Part shown: positions 1 through 8,783 of the stretch, piece after piece
Layout of the letters: each line of letters begins with the position of its first letter
How positions within the stretch are numbered: position 1 is the first letter of the stretch
NCBI RefSeq assembly: GCF_000818395.1
Contig: NZ_JWJG01000028.1
Location: 834,716-898,715 of the forward strand
Source: Noviherbaspirillum autotrophicum
Lineage (GTDB): Bacteria > Pseudomonadota > Gammaproteobacteria > Burkholderiales > Burkholderiaceae_D
DNA: 64,000 nt
Direction of reading: 5' to 3'
Translations under genes and position numbers: made by a program
The notes under the pieces: model-generated
The model's input: only the letters and a program-made list of their open reading frames with translations
Database searches by the model: none
Told to the model about the DNA's origin: nothing

Positions 1-69
1 TTTCATCCGGAGAAAAGCGCGACAGCCGGTTTGCAGCTGTATAAAAATTTCGTTCACTGGAATCCCTGA
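1..69 (+). CDS. hisH: Imidazole glycerol phosphate synthase, glutaminase subunit HisH (3' end only)
   Basis: The first 22 codons read in frame to a TGA at 67-69 and begin FHPEKSATAGLQLY, which matches the conserved C-terminus of HisH, where the HPE motif supplies the His and Glu of the Cys-His-Glu glutaminase triad. HisH releases ammonia from glutamine for HisF. The gene runs off the left edge of the window. It lies 61 bases before hisA, the usual order in betaproteobacterial his operons. Identification rests on this short but characteristic tail and on context. Confidence 0.85.
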   Translation, partial: FHPEKSATAGLQLYKNFVHWNP

Positions 70-130
70 TTTCGGGTGAGTAGTCGTTGCATATTAACTT
101 TACCAACATCAATCCCTCTCTAATGTAGCC

Positions 131-922
131 ATGCTGCTCATACCTGCCATCGACCTCAAAGACGGTCATTGCGTGCGCCTGAAACAAGGCGATATGGACC
201 AAGCCACCGTGTTTTCCGATGATCCCGCGCAGATGGCGCGACATTGGCTGGCACAAGGCGCGCGCCGATTGCATCTGGTCGATCTGAACGGCGCATTTGC
301 TGGCAAGCCGAAGAATGAAGCTGCGGTCAAGGCGATCATTCAGGCAGTGCGCGACTTCGCCGTTGAAAACGGCGCCGATGAAATTCCGGTGCAGCTGGGT
401 GGTGGCATCCGCGACCTCGACACCATCGAGCGCTATCTGGACGATGGTCTGTCGTACATCATCATCGGCACCGCGGCGGTGAAAAACCCGGGATTCCTGC
501 ACGACGCATGTAGCGCATTCCCTGGCCAGATCATCGTTGGCCTCGACGCCAAAGACGGCAAGGTCGCCACGGACGGCTGGAGCAAGCTGTCCGGCCACGA
601 AGTGATCGACTTGGCGAAGAAATTCGAGGACTACGGCTGCGAAGCGATCGTGTATACCGACATCGGGCGCGACGGCATGATGGCCGGCGTGAATATCGAC
701 GCGACCGTCAAGCTGGCGCGCAGCATGACGATTCCTGTCATTGCCTCGGGCGGCGTGCACAACATCAAGGACGTGGAAGCGCTGTGCGCAGTGCAGGACG
801 AAGGCATCGAAGGCGTGATCTGCGGCCGTTCGATCTACGAAGGCACACTCGATCTGCGCACGGCGCAGGATCGCGCCGATGAACTGAGCGGCCTGGAAGA
901 GGCGGAAGAAGACGAAGCATGA
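131..922 (+). CDS. hisA: Phosphoribosylformimino-5-aminoimidazole carboxamide ribotide isomerase HisA
   Basis: 263 residues, a (beta-alpha)8 barrel that carries out the Amadori-type isomerisation of ProFAR to PRFAR in histidine synthesis. The N-terminus [12 protein letters not shown] contains the catalytic Asp of the first strand. The second catalytic Asp is in VGLDAKDGK in the middle of the protein, and two phosphate-binding glycine segments are visible (LGGGIRD and ASGGVHN). Length is slightly above the usual 240-250 because of an acidic C-terminal tail. The stop overlaps the hisF start by four bases (ATGA), suggesting translational coupling. No strong Shine-Dalgarno sequence precedes the ATG. 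Confidence 0.97.
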   Translation: MLLIPAIDLKDGHCVRLKQGDMDQATVFSDDPAQMARHWLAQGARRLHLVDLNGAFAGKPKNEAAVKAIIQAVRDFAVENGADEIPVQLGGGIRDLDTIERYLDDGLSYIIIGTAAVKNPGFLHDACSAFPGQIIVGLDAKDGKVATDGWSKLSGHEVIDLAKKFEDYGCEAIVYTDIGRDGMMAGVNIDATVKLARSMTIPVIASGGVHNIKDVEALCAVQDEGIEGVICGRSIYEGTLDLRTAQDRADELSGLEEAEEDEA

Positions 923-1683
923 CCCTGGCAAAACGCATCATCCCTTGTCTGGACGTGACCGCTGGTCGCGTCGTCAAGGGCGTCAATTTTGTCGAGCTGC
1001 GCGATGCGGGAGACCCGGTCGAGATTGCGCGTCGCTATGACGATCAGGGTGCCGACGAATTGACTTTCCTCGACATCACGGCCACCTCCGACGAGCGCGA
1101 CCTGATCCTGCACATCATCGAGGCAGTTGCGTCACAGGTCTTCATCCCGCTGACTGTCGGCGGCGGCGTGCGCACGGTCGACGATGTACGCCGCCTGTTG
1201 AATGCGGGCGCCGACAAGATCAGCATCAACAGCGCTGCAGTCGCCAATCCGCAGATGGTGGCCGACACCGCGCAAAAATACGGTTCGCAATGTATCGTGG
1301 TGGCGATTGACGCCAAGAAGTGCGGTGACGGCAAGTGGGAAGTTTTTACGCACGGCGGACGCAAGCCGACCGGGCTCGACGTGGTCGAGTGGGCAAAGAA
1401 GATGGAAAGCCTCGGTGTCGGCGAAGTGCTGCTGACCAGCATGGACCGAGACGGCACCAAGAGTGGCTTCGATCTGGCGCTTACGCGCGCCGTATCCGAC
1501 GCGGTATCGATTCCGGTGATTGCATCCGGCGGCGTCGGCAGTCTGCAGGATCTGGCGGACGGCATCAAGATCGGCAAGGCCGATGCGGTGCTGGCTGCCA
1601 GCATTTTTCATTACGGCCAGCATACCGTGCAGGAAGCAAAGCGCTTCATGTCGGAGCAGGGTATTCCGATGAGGCTGGCATGA
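919..1683 (+). CDS. hisF: Imidazole glycerol phosphate synthase, cyclase subunit HisF
   Basis: 254 residues. HisF uses ammonia channelled from HisH to convert PRFAR to imidazole glycerol phosphate and AICAR. The N-terminal segment [15 protein letters not shown] carries the first catalytic Asp, and the second is in [11 protein letters not shown]. Phosphate-binding glycines are in VGGGVR and ASGGVG. The length is standard for the family. It overlaps hisA and hisI by four bases at each end, so hisA-hisF-hisI form a tightly coupled block. Confidence 0.98.
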   Translation: MTLAKRIIPCLDVTAGRVVKGVNFVELRDAGDPVEIARRYDDQGADELTFLDITATSDERDLILHIIEAVASQVFIPLTVGGGVRTVDDVRRLLNAGADKISINSAAVANPQMVADTAQKYGSQCIVVAIDAKKCGDGKWEVFTHGGRKPTGLDVVEWAKKMESLGVGEVLLTSMDRDGTKSGFDLALTRAVSDAVSIPVIASGGVGSLQDLADGIKIGKADAVLAASIFHYGQHTVQEAKRFMSEQGIPMRLA

Positions 1684-2084
1684 GCATCAAGGCCAAGTGG
1701 CTCAACAAGGTGAAGTGGGATGAAAACGGCCTGGTACCCGTCATCGCACAGGAAGTCGGCTCCAACGACGTGCTGATGTTCGCATGGATGAACCGCGAAG
1801 CATTGTCCAAAACGGTGGAGCTGGGCGAGGCGGTGTACTGGAGCCGTTCGCGCAAGAAGCTGTGGCACAAGGGCGAAGAGTCCGGCCATGTCCAGAAAGT
1901 GCACGAGATTCGCCTCGACTGCGACGAGGACGTGGTGCTGCTGAAAGTCGAGCAGGCTGACGGCATCGCCTGCCATACCGGGCGCCATTCCTGTTTCTTT
2001 CAGAAGTTCGAGGGCGACGCGAAAAACGGCGAATGGCATGCGGTCGAACCGGTGCTGAAAGACCCGGACGAAATTTACAAGTGA
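1680..2084 (+). CDS. hisI: Phosphoribosyl-AMP cyclohydrolase HisI
   Basis: 134 residues, opening the purine ring of PR-AMP in step three of histidine synthesis. The start at 1680 overlaps the hisF stop (ATGA). An open frame continues further upstream inside hisF, but HisI homology begins at [18 protein letters not shown]. Cys-rich metal sites are visible ([19 protein letters not shown]). HisI is separate here and not fused to HisE; hisE follows after 7 bases. Confidence 0.96.
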   Translation: MSIKAKWLNKVKWDENGLVPVIAQEVGSNDVLMFAWMNREALSKTVELGEAVYWSRSRKKLWHKGEESGHVQKVHEIRLDCDEDVVLLKVEQADGIACHTGRHSCFFQKFEGDAKNGEWHAVEPVLKDPDEIYK

Positions 2085-2091
2085 ATCTACG

Positions 2092-2436
2092 ATGAGTGAT
2101 ACATTAACGCGCCTGGCTCAGGTGATCGAATCGCGCAAGCCTGCCAACGGCGGCGACCCGGACAAGTCGTATGTCGCTCGCCTGTTTTTCAAGGGCGATG
2201 ATGCAATTCTGAAAAAGATCGGCGAAGAAGCGACGGAAACGGTGATGGCGGCCAAGGATGCGCGCGTAGGTGGCGATAAGTCGAAAGTACTCTACGAGTG
2301 CGCCGACCTGTGGTTTCACTCGATGGTCATGCTTGCGCAATTCGACTTGACGCCACAGGATGTGTTGCAGGAACTGGCCCGTCGCGAGGGCATTTCCGGC
2401 ATTGAGGAAAAGGCGAGCCGCGCCGACAAGGCGTGA
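2092..2436 (+). CDS. hisE: Phosphoribosyl-ATP pyrophosphatase HisE
   Basis: 114 residues. HisE hydrolyses PR-ATP to PR-AMP, the second step of histidine synthesis. It is a MazG-like all-helical fold with the acidic motif [15 protein letters not shown] followed by [15 protein letters not shown] stand-alone HisE following HisI is the typical betaproteobacterial arrangement. It is the last histidine gene visible here. Confidence 0.96.
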   Translation: MSDTLTRLAQVIESRKPANGGDPDKSYVARLFFKGDDAILKKIGEEATETVMAAKDARVGGDKSKVLYECADLWFHSMVMLAQFDLTPQDVLQELARREGISGIEEKASRADKA

Positions 2437-2474
2437 CTGCAGCGCCGGATGATGAATAACCGGATCGAAAAAAC

Positions 2475-2846
2475 ATGACGAACTGCATATTCTGCAAAAT
2501 CGCTGCGAAGGAAATCCCGGCCAAAACCGTGTATGAAGACGACGATTTGATCGCCTTCCATGACATTAATCCGGCCGCACCGGTCCATTTTTTGATGGTT
2601 CCGAAGCAACATATCCCGACTGTTGCAGAATGCAATGAAAGTCACGCGGCGTTGTTGAGTAAAATGCTGCTCTTGGCACCGAAACTTGCTGAGGAACAAG
2701 GCTGCGGTTATGCGGTCAATAGCGATGGTGTGGGTAGCGGCGGTTTCAAGCTGCTTTTTAATACCGGTCCGAATGGCGGGCAAGAGGTGTACCATCTGCA
2801 TTTGCACGTCATTGGCGGACCGCGCCCGTGGCGTCGTTCTGCCTGA
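2475..2846 (+). CDS. Histidine triad (HIT/HINT) nucleotide-binding protein
   Basis: 123 residues with the C-terminal histidine triad HLHLHVIGG typical of the HINT branch (nucleoside phosphoramidase or adenylate-lysine hydrolase). The N-terminal CIFCKIAAKEIPA is also standard. The final residues RPWRRSA replace the more common PWKRM-type ending, so the tail may be slightly altered. It sits between hisE and tatA, a position common in Burkholderiales. Physiological substrate unknown. Confidence 0.93.
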   Translation: MTNCIFCKIAAKEIPAKTVYEDDDLIAFHDINPAAPVHFLMVPKQHIPTVAECNESHAALLSKMLLLAPKLAEEQGCGYAVNSDGVGSGGFKLLFNTGPNGGQEVYHLHLHVIGGPRPWRRSA

Positions 2847-2891
2847 AGGCAGGCTGTTTCAAGGACTTGATGTCCGTTTTAGGAGAAAGTA

Positions 2892-3092
2892 ATGGGTTCG
2901 TTTAGCATTTGGCACTGGTTGATCGTGCTGGTGATCGTGATGCTGGTGTTTGGCACTAAAAAGCTGGGCAACATCGGTTCCGATTTGGGCAAGGCCGTCA
3001 AAGGCTTCAAGGATGGCGTGAAGGGCGAAGAGGAAAAAGCCGCTGCCGACAAGGCGGCGATTGACGTCGAAGCCAGAGAAAAAAAGAGCTGA
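2892..3092 (+). CDS. tatA: Sec-independent protein translocase subunit TatA
   Basis: 66 residues: one N-terminal transmembrane helix ([16 protein letters not shown]), the hinge [21 protein letters not shown] forming the amphipathic helix, and a charged tail. TatA oligomerises to form the pore for folded Tat substrates. A good ribosome site (AGGAGAAAG) precedes the ATG. It starts tatABC, which may be co-transcribed with the histidine genes. A likely local client is the Rieske protein encoded at 8170, which has a twin-arginine signal. Confidence 0.95.
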   Translation: MGSFSIWHWLIVLVIVMLVFGTKKLGNIGSDLGKAVKGFKDGVKGEEEKAAADKAAIDVEAREKKS

Positions 3093-3161
3093 TGCTCTTT
3101 CCCCGCTGTTCGTGCGTGACACCGCTCCAGTCGTGTCACGCTCCACTTTTGCATCTCCTTC

Positions 3162-3647
3162 ATGATTGATCTTGGTCTTTCCAAACTTGCACTGATCGGC
3201 GTTGTTGCGCTGGTCGTGGTCGGCCCTGAGCGCCTGCCGAAGGTCGCCCGCATGGCCGGCACCTTGTTCGGGCGGGCGCAGCGGTACATCAACGACGTCA
3301 AGTCGGAAGTCAGCCGTGAAATCGAGCTTGAAGAATTGCGCAAGGTGCAAAAGGAAATGCAGGAAGCCGCCAGCAATGTCGAACAGACGATAGCGCAGAA
3401 CATGTCGGAGGTCGAGAAAGAGGTGGGCGGCGCATTTACCAATCCCTTGCTCGATACGCCGACGCCCGACCTCCAGGTGGTCAAGGCAAAGGACTTTCGC
3501 AAGAAAAAGCTCGCTCGCACTTCCGCCGTCCCGTCCTGGTTCAAGAAGCAAACCGGCCGCAAGACGCACGTGCTTTCCGGCGCCGCGCGCGTTGCCAAGT
3601 ATCGCCCGGCCAGTGCAGCCCGCAAAACTACCGTATCCTTTCATTAA
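3162..3647 (+). CDS. tatB: Sec-independent protein translocase subunit TatB
   Basis: 161 residues. The N-terminal MIDLGLSKLALIGVVALVVVGPERLPKVARMAG has the Glu-Arg-Leu-Pro segment that distinguishes TatB from TatA. It is followed by a long amphipathic and charged helix region (residues about 30-100) and a basic C-terminus. TatB and TatC together form the receptor for twin-arginine signals. It lies six bases before tatC. Confidence 0.94.
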   Translation: MIDLGLSKLALIGVVALVVVGPERLPKVARMAGTLFGRAQRYINDVKSEVSREIELEELRKVQKEMQEAASNVEQTIAQNMSEVEKEVGGAFTNPLLDTPTPDLQVVKAKDFRKKKLARTSAVPSWFKKQTGRKTHVLSGAARVAKYRPASAARKTTVSFH

Positions 3648-3653
3648 CATTTC

Positions 3654-4427
3654 ATGAGCGACGAACAACAAACCACGAGTGAAGGCGACACCTTCATCTC
3701 GCACCTGGTAGAGCTGCGCAATCGCATCATGAAGGCGTCGGTTGCCGTCATCGTGGTGTTCCTGGGCCTGATGCCATGGGCCGGCAAGATCTACGACTTT
3801 ATGGCGCAGCCGATGATGGCGGCGCTCCCGGTCGGGAGCAAGATGATTGCCACCGGCGTGATCACGCCGTTCCTGATCCCGGTGAAGGTAACGCTGCTGG
3901 TCGCCTTCCTGATCGCGCTGCCGATGGTGCTGTACCAGGCCTGGGCCTTCATCGCGCCCGGTTTGTACGAGCATGAAAAGAAGCTGATCGCACCGCTGGT
4001 AGTGTCTTCGTCCATCCTGTTTATCACCGGCGTGGCGTTCTGCTACTTCTTCGTGTTTGGCGTGATTTTCAAGTTCATCAATGAATTTGCGCCCAAGTCG
4101 ATTGCCGTTGCGCCGGATATCGAAAGTTATTTCGGCTTCGTGATGACCTTGTTCATCGCATTCGGCGTCACGTTCGAAGTGCCGATCGTGGTCATTGTGC
4201 TGGTGCGCCTCGGGCTCATCACGGTGGAGAAACTCAAGGCGATCCGGCCTTACGTGATCGTCGGCGCGTTCGTGATCGCGGCGGTCGTCACGCCACCCGA
4301 CGTCATGAGTCAACTGCTATTGGCTGTCCCGATCTGCCTGCTGTACGAAGCCGGATTGCTGGTGGCCCCCTTGTTCGCGCGTGCGACGCAGGCGCCTGAA
4401 GAGACGGTATCCGAAGAAACGACCTGA
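3654..4427 (+). CDS. tatC: Sec-independent protein translocase subunit TatC
   Basis: 257 residues, polytopic with six predicted membrane segments. The cytosolic N-terminus contains the conserved FISHLVELRNRIMKA signal-binding motif, and the first periplasmic loop includes the usual Pro-rich region. The segment APDIESYFGFVMTLFIAFGVTFEVPIV, with a Glu in the fourth helix, is characteristic. It completes the tatABC operon and faces a convergent DUF2461 gene ten bases downstream. Confidence 0.97.
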   Translation: MSDEQQTTSEGDTFISHLVELRNRIMKASVAVIVVFLGLMPWAGKIYDFMAQPMMAALPVGSKMIATGVITPFLIPVKVTLLVAFLIALPMVLYQAWAFIAPGLYEHEKKLIAPLVVSSSILFITGVAFCYFFVFGVIFKFINEFAPKSIAVAPDIESYFGFVMTLFIAFGVTFEVPIVVIVLVRLGLITVEKLKAIRPYVIVGAFVIAAVVTPPDVMSQLLLAVPICLLYEAGLLVAPLFARATQAPEETVSEETT

Positions 4428-4437
4428 TGACTGCCTG

Positions 4438-5109
4438 TTACTTTGCTTGACGTAGCCAGGCGATCAGCGGATAGGCGTTTTTGAATTCGGCCGCCAACTC
4501 CTTGTCCAGATCGGCGGGAAACTTTTTCTTCAGGCTTGTCTCCTTCCACACGATGAAGCTCTTGTGCTTGATGTACTCGATGTGTGGCGCGTCGGGAGCA
4601 AAACCCTTGGGCGGGCGGCTGAGCTTGCCCTCATCCTGCAAGTCGCCGAAAGCGTCTTTCAATTTCTTGTTCTTCAGCATCTTGCCGAAGCCGGCGGCAT
4701 CATCGATCACGTGCTGGCGAATCGTGCGCAAGCGGTCCGGCGGGGGCATGTACTCGCCGCCGGCAACCAGAAGCGTTCCGCTGGCGTCAATGTGGAAGTA
4801 ATAGGCGGGGCCGCCGCCCTGACTGGGTTTTTTCAATCCACTTGCCGTAATGGACGCAGAAAATGCAGTCTTGTACGGGCTCTTGTCGTGCGAGAAGCGT
4901 ATGTCGCGATTAATGCGAAACAGCGCTTTCTTGGGATTGCATCCGGCGACCTCAGGATCGAACTTGCCGATCTCCGCAATCAGTCTTCCCACCAATTCGA
5001 GAAATTCTGCGCGCAGGATGTCATAACGCGGCTTGTTCATCACGAACCAGGCGCGGTTATTGTTCTCCGATAGCTCGCCGAGGAATTGGATCAGATCGCG
5101 GATATGCAT
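4438..5109 (-). CDS. DUF2461 domain-containing protein
   Basis: 223 residues of the DUF2461 (TIGR02453) family. The signature N-terminus is FLGELSENNNRAWFVMNKPRYD, followed by FRINRDIRFSHDKSPYKT and YYFHIDASGTLLVAGGEYMP. Function is unknown; no signal peptide or membrane segment is seen. It lies convergent to tatC and downstream of the HtrA-like protease gene on the same strand, with 16 bases between them, so the two may be co-transcribed. Confidence 0.88.
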   Translation of the reverse strand: MHIRDLIQFLGELSENNNRAWFVMNKPRYDILRAEFLELVGRLIAEIGKFDPEVAGCNPKKALFRINRDIRFSHDKSPYKTAFSASITASGLKKPSQGGGPAYYFHIDASGTLLVAGGEYMPPPDRLRTIRQHVIDDAAGFGKMLKNKKLKDAFGDLQDEGKLSRPPKGFAPDAPHIEYIKHKSFIVWKETSLKKKFPADLDKELAAEFKNAYPLIAWLRQAK

Positions 5110-5125
5110 GAGGGTTTGTTGTTAT

Positions 5126-6307
5126 TTAGCGTTCGTCGTCTTCTTCCCGGTCTTCGCGGCGCGGTTTCGGGCGCTTGCCGACGACGACGTCCAGCGTCGA
5201 CTCCTGGCTTCTGCGCAGCACGGTCATCCTTGCCTTGTTGCCGGGCTTGAGTTGCGCGATCAGGTTGAGCATGTCGGTCGTATCGGTTACGGGCTTGCCT
5301 TCGACGGCCACCAGGATGTCGCCCGGCCGCATGCCGGCCTTGTCTGCGGGCCCGCCCTTCAGGACGCCCGCAATGATGGCGCCCGATTTTTTCGCCAGGC
5401 CGAAGCTCTCGGCCAGTTCCGGCGTGATGTCTTGCGGTTCGACGCCGATCCAGCCGCGGATGACCTGGCCGTTTGCGATGATCGCTTCCATCACCGTCTT
5501 TACGGTTGTTACCGGTATCGCAAAGCCAATGCCGAGCGAGCCGCCGCTGCGGGAGTAAATGGCGGTGTTGATACCGAGCAGATTGCCATTGGTATCGATC
5601 AGCGCGCCGCCGGAGTTGCCTGGGTTGATGGCGGCATCGGTCTGGATAAAGTTTTCAAATGTATTGATTCCAAGGTGGTTGCGCCCGAGAGCCGATACGA
5701 TGCCCATGGTCACGGTCTGTCCCACGCCAAACGGATTGCCGATGGCGAGCACCACGTCGCCTACCCTGGACTGCTCGGCATGGCCCAGAGTGATGGAGGG
5801 CAGGTTCGGTATGTCGACCTTGATGACTGCAAGGTCCGTCTCCGGGTCGGCGCCGACTAGCTTGCCTGACGCTTTGCGGCCGTCGGCCAGTGCCACTTCA
5901 ATTTCGTCGGCTGTTTCGATCACATGGTTGTTGGTCAATACATAGCCTTGCGGACTCACAACGACGCCGGAACCCAGACTGAACTGCTTTTCCTCCTGCT
6001 GCTCCCCGAAGAAACGGCGAAACAGCGGATCGTCCATGAACGGGCTTTGCGGCTGGCGCGTGCCCTTGGTCGTGAAAATGTTGACGACGGCAGGCATCGC
6101 GCGCCGGGCCGCATCGCGATAGGAATTCTGGATCGGGCCGGAATTTGCCGGCGCTTCCATCACGGGAACTGATGAGGGCGCAACGCGGGTCATGCGTGCG
6201 CCGCTGGCCAGCTCCCTGGCCCATTCCGGCTTAAGGCTCGCTACAATGAACCAAACGGCTAAACCGACGGTGACGGTTTGGGCAAACAATAGCCAGAGAC
6301 GTCGCAT
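5126..6307 (-). CDS. Membrane-anchored HtrA/Do-family serine endopeptidase (DegS/DegQ-like)
   Basis: 393 residues. An uncleaved N-terminal transmembrane segment (about residues 5-24) precedes a trypsin-like protease domain with the full catalytic triad: His128 in TNNHVI, Asp158 in ETDLAVIK and Ser232 in NPGNSGGAL. There is one PDZ domain (about 280-375) and then a very charged tail. A single PDZ plus a membrane anchor resembles DegS or AlgW more than the two-PDZ DegP, and suggests a sensor role in periplasmic protein quality control. No rseA or rpoE gene is in view, so a role in the sigma-E cascade is only inference. Confidence 0.9.
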   Translation of the reverse strand: MRRLWLLFAQTVTVGLAVWFIVASLKPEWARELASGARMTRVAPSSVPVMEAPANSGPIQNSYRDAARRAMPAVVNIFTTKGTRQPQSPFMDDPLFRRFFGEQQEEKQFSLGSGVVVSPQGYVLTNNHVIETADEIEVALADGRKASGKLVGADPETDLAVIKVDIPNLPSITLGHAEQSRVGDVVLAIGNPFGVGQTVTMGIVSALGRNHLGINTFENFIQTDAAINPGNSGGALIDTNGNLLGINTAIYSRSGGSLGIGFAIPVTTVKTVMEAIIANGQVIRGWIGVEPQDITPELAESFGLAKKSGAIIAGVLKGGPADKAGMRPGDILVAVEGKPVTDTTDMLNLIAQLKPGNKARMTVLRRSQESTLDVVVGKRPKPRREDREEDDER

Positions 6308-6320
6308 AAAGGGTGAAAAA

Positions 6321-7088
6321 ATGAATCGAAAATCAGTAAATAGGGACGATTTCGCAAAATACCTAGAGCAGGCGCTCGATATTAACCGCTTTCGCGATTA
6401 TTGCCCAAATGGTATGCAGGTCGAAGGCAGGGTCGAAATTAAAACTATTGTAACGGGAGTGACTGCAAGTCTGGCGTTGATCGAAGCGGCCATTGATGTA
6501 AATGCGGATGCGATCCTCGTCCATCACGGCTACTTCTGGCGCGGAGAGGATGCGCGCGTGGTAGGCCCTAAGCAAAAGCGCCTGAAATTGCTCTTGAGCC
6601 GAGATATCAGCCTCTTTGCATATCATCTGCCGCTCGACATGCATCCCGATCTGGGAAATAACGCGCAACTGGGTCTGCGGCTGGGGCTTGTGCCGGGCGG
6701 GCGCTTCGGCGAGGATAATTTGGGGTGGCTTGGCGTGCCGGCAGACCCGGCAGCAAAAACTGTTGGCGACCTTGCGCGCATCGTCGAACGGCAGCTGGGG
6801 CGGGTTCCACTTCTCATCGGCGACGCGGAGCAACCACTGGGCGCGGTTGGATGGTGCACTGGTGCTGCACAGAATTTACTGAGCGACGCAATCGCCGCCG
6901 GGGCGACGGTTTATCTGAGCGGAGAGATATCCGAGCCGACGGTTCATCTAGCCAGGGAGTCTGGTGTCGCATATCTGGCCTGTGGTCATCACGCGACGGA
7001 GCGTTACGGCGTTCAAGCGCTCGGCCAGCACCTTGCTGAGGCTTTTGGCATCGAACACCATTTCATCGATGTAACCAATCCAGTCTGA
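6321..7088 (+). CDS. Nif3-like dinuclear metal-binding protein (YbgI family)
   Basis: 255 residues of the NIF3/YbgI family. Metal-binding motifs are visible: the double-His [10 protein letters not shown], then [12 protein letters not shown], and near the C-terminus [11 protein letters not shown]. The family was once labelled GTP cyclohydrolase I type 2; the true function is unresolved. The start at 6321 is preferred because homology begins at [16 protein letters not shown]. It is divergent from the HtrA gene, with only 13 bases between start codons. Confidence 0.9.
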   Translation: MNRKSVNRDDFAKYLEQALDINRFRDYCPNGMQVEGRVEIKTIVTGVTASLALIEAAIDVNADAILVHHGYFWRGEDARVVGPKQKRLKLLLSRDISLFAYHLPLDMHPDLGNNAQLGLRLGLVPGGRFGEDNLGWLGVPADPAAKTVGDLARIVERQLGRVPLLIGDAEQPLGAVGWCTGAAQNLLSDAIAAGATVYLSGEISEPTVHLARESGVAYLACGHHATERYGVQALGQHLAEAFGIEHHFIDVTNPV

Positions 7089-7160
7089 AGAAATGTACTA
7101 AAAGTGAACATTATCCCTATATTATGATGGGAGGATTATTCTTGCAGGCGAGGAATTGAC

Positions 7161-7868
7161 ATGGTGTTGGCTGAAACATCGCACAAGCCAGTTGGTGTTT
7201 TGATAGTTGAAGACGATGCGGTAACGCGCAAATCCCTGTGCCTCGCAATTGAGGCAGATCCGGGGCTGAGCCTGTTAGCCGCATTCGATAGCGTCAAGCC
7301 GGCGCTGGCCTGGCTCGAGGAAGAGAACGCCGACGTGCTCATGACGGACCTCGGGCTGCCTGACGGATCGGGCATCGAAATCATTCATGCCTGTGCAAAG
7401 CACCATCCACAGACCGACATTATGGTGGTCACGATGTCAAGCGACGAAGCCAATGTGCTGGCATGTATCGAGGCGGGGGCGTCGGGATATGTCCTTAAGG
7501 ATGCCGGCAGGATGGATATTGCGCGCGCGGTGCTCGACTTGCGCGACGGCGGCGCTCCCATGAGTCCCGCCATTGCGCGCATGGTGCTGGCCAAGGTGCG
7601 CGATGGGAAAAATGAGCCGCTCGCGACAGCTGGGCAGGACGCTGCCATAACTAGTCTGACCAAGCGTGAAGCGGCAATCCTTGACCTGATCGCACAGGGT
7701 GACAGCTACGGTGAAGTGGCCAAAATGCTTTCCGTATCTGTCGGAACGGTGCAAACGCACATCAAGAACATTTATGGCAAGCTGTCCGTGCATTCGCGCG
7801 GGGAAGCCGTCTTTGAGGCACATCGGCGTGGCCTGCTTCAATTGGGGCGCCTAAGGGCCCGTCAGTAA
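7161..7868 (+). CDS. NarL/FixJ-type response regulator
   Basis: 235 residues: N-terminal receiver domain (acidic pair in VEDDAV, phospho-acceptor Asp in LMTDLGLPDGSG, conserved Lys in YVLKDAG) and a C-terminal LuxR helix-turn-helix (LTKREAAILDLIAQGDSYGEVAKML, VQTHIKNIYGKLSVHSR). It should bind DNA when phosphorylated. No histidine kinase is adjacent, so it is an orphan here. It is followed by a clear intrinsic terminator and is probably transcribed alone. Confidence 0.92.
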   Translation: MVLAETSHKPVGVLIVEDDAVTRKSLCLAIEADPGLSLLAAFDSVKPALAWLEEENADVLMTDLGLPDGSGIEIIHACAKHHPQTDIMVVTMSSDEANVLACIEAGASGYVLKDAGRMDIARAVLDLRDGGAPMSPAIARMVLAKVRDGKNEPLATAGQDAAITSLTKREAAILDLIAQGDSYGEVAKMLSVSVGTVQTHIKNIYGKLSVHSRGEAVFEAHRRGLLQLGRLRARQ

Positions 7869-7877
7869 CGTCGCATC

Positions 7878-7902
7878 GGCCCGGGATTATCCGGGCCTTT
7901 TT
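7878..7902 (+). terminator. Rho-independent terminator of the LuxR-type regulator
   Basis: A seven-base-pair GC stem (GGCCCGG / CCGGGCC) with a six-base loop and a run of five T directly after the stem, starting nine bases past the stop codon. Confidence 0.9.
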
Positions 7903-8083
7903 ATATCGATGCGGTATCGGTCGCGCCCTTCAGTCATTCTGCAAAAATCATTGTCAGCCCATTCGCTCTTCGCATATCAATTTGTTATCTGGGTGATAAT
8001 TTCCTGCTGCTGTCACCTCGCTGGGCGGCGCCATGAGTGCTTCAAAAAGTTCCCGGAATTTGCGCAACGCATCAGGTATACGC

Positions 8084-8112
8084 TTTAAATCAAATGCGCC
8101 CCACGCTATAAT
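8084..8112 (+). promoter_or_regulatory. Putative sigma-70 promoter of petABC
   Basis: A perfect -10 hexamer TATAAT lies at 8107-8112, with TTTAAA (four of six matches to the -35 consensus) 17 bases upstream at 8084-8089. It would give a leader of about 50 bases before petA. The remaining 7903-8083 contains no gene that I can support. Confidence 0.5.
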
Positions 8113-8169
8113 CGAATGTTGCTGGTGGTTTCGACATATTCCGAATTTTGTTGACTGATTGGGGTTGGT

Positions 8170-8778
8170 ATGAGTAACGAAAAGCAGGTCGATTCCGGTC
8201 GACGCGGCTTGCTCGCCGCTACATGCGCGGTGGGCGGTGTGGCCGGATTGGCTACGGCGGGGGCCTTTGTGTCCACCTTCCAGCCGTCCGAGCGAGCAAA
8301 GGCTGCAGGCGCGCCGGTAGAGGTGGATATCGCCGGCATGGCGCCGGGGGAAATGAAAACCGTGGAATGGCGCGGCAAGCCCGTGTGGATCCTGAAGCGC
8401 TCCCCGGAAATGGTCGAGTCGCTCAAGAAGACCGACGCCCAAGTGGCCGATCCCAAGTCCGAACGTAATAAAGATGACCTGACGCCCGAATACGCGCGCA
8501 ACGAATACCGTTCCATCAAGCCGGAAATTCTGGTTGCAGTCGGTATCTGCTCGCATCTTGGCTGCTCGCCGTCTTCCAAATTCCAGGCAGGCGCACAGCC
8601 GTCACTGCCAGACGACTGGCAAGGCGGTTTCCTGTGCCCGTGCCATGGCTCGACCTTCGACTTGGCCGGTCGCGTGTTCAAGAACAAACCGGCTCCGGAC
8701 AACCTGCAAGTGCCGCGCCATATGTACCTTAGCGAAACCAAGCTGGTCATCGGTAAAGACGAGAAAGGCGAGGCATAA
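8170..8778 (+). CDS. petA: Ubiquinol-cytochrome c reductase, Rieske iron-sulfur subunit
   Basis: 202 residues. The N-terminus has a twin-arginine motif (SGRRGLL, residues 9-15) followed by a hydrophobic anchor, so it is a Tat substrate. The [2Fe-2S] cluster ligands are in CSHLGC (residues 127-132) and CPCHGSTFD (from residue 156). It takes electrons from ubiquinol and passes them to cytochrome c1. It is the first gene of petABC, with five bases to petB. Confidence 0.97.
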   Translation: MSNEKQVDSGRRGLLAATCAVGGVAGLATAGAFVSTFQPSERAKAAGAPVEVDIAGMAPGEMKTVEWRGKPVWILKRSPEMVESLKKTDAQVADPKSERNKDDLTPEYARNEYRSIKPEILVAVGICSHLGCSPSSKFQAGAQPSLPDDWQGGFLCPCHGSTFDLAGRVFKNKPAPDNLQVPRHMYLSETKLVIGKDEKGEA

Positions 8779-8783
8779 TCATT

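Noticed and set aside
2859..4313. Minus-strand frame of 484 codons opposite tatABC
   Set aside because: tatA, tatB and tatC are unmistakable on the plus strand; the antisense frame is His/Asp/Arg-rich and has no recognisable domain.
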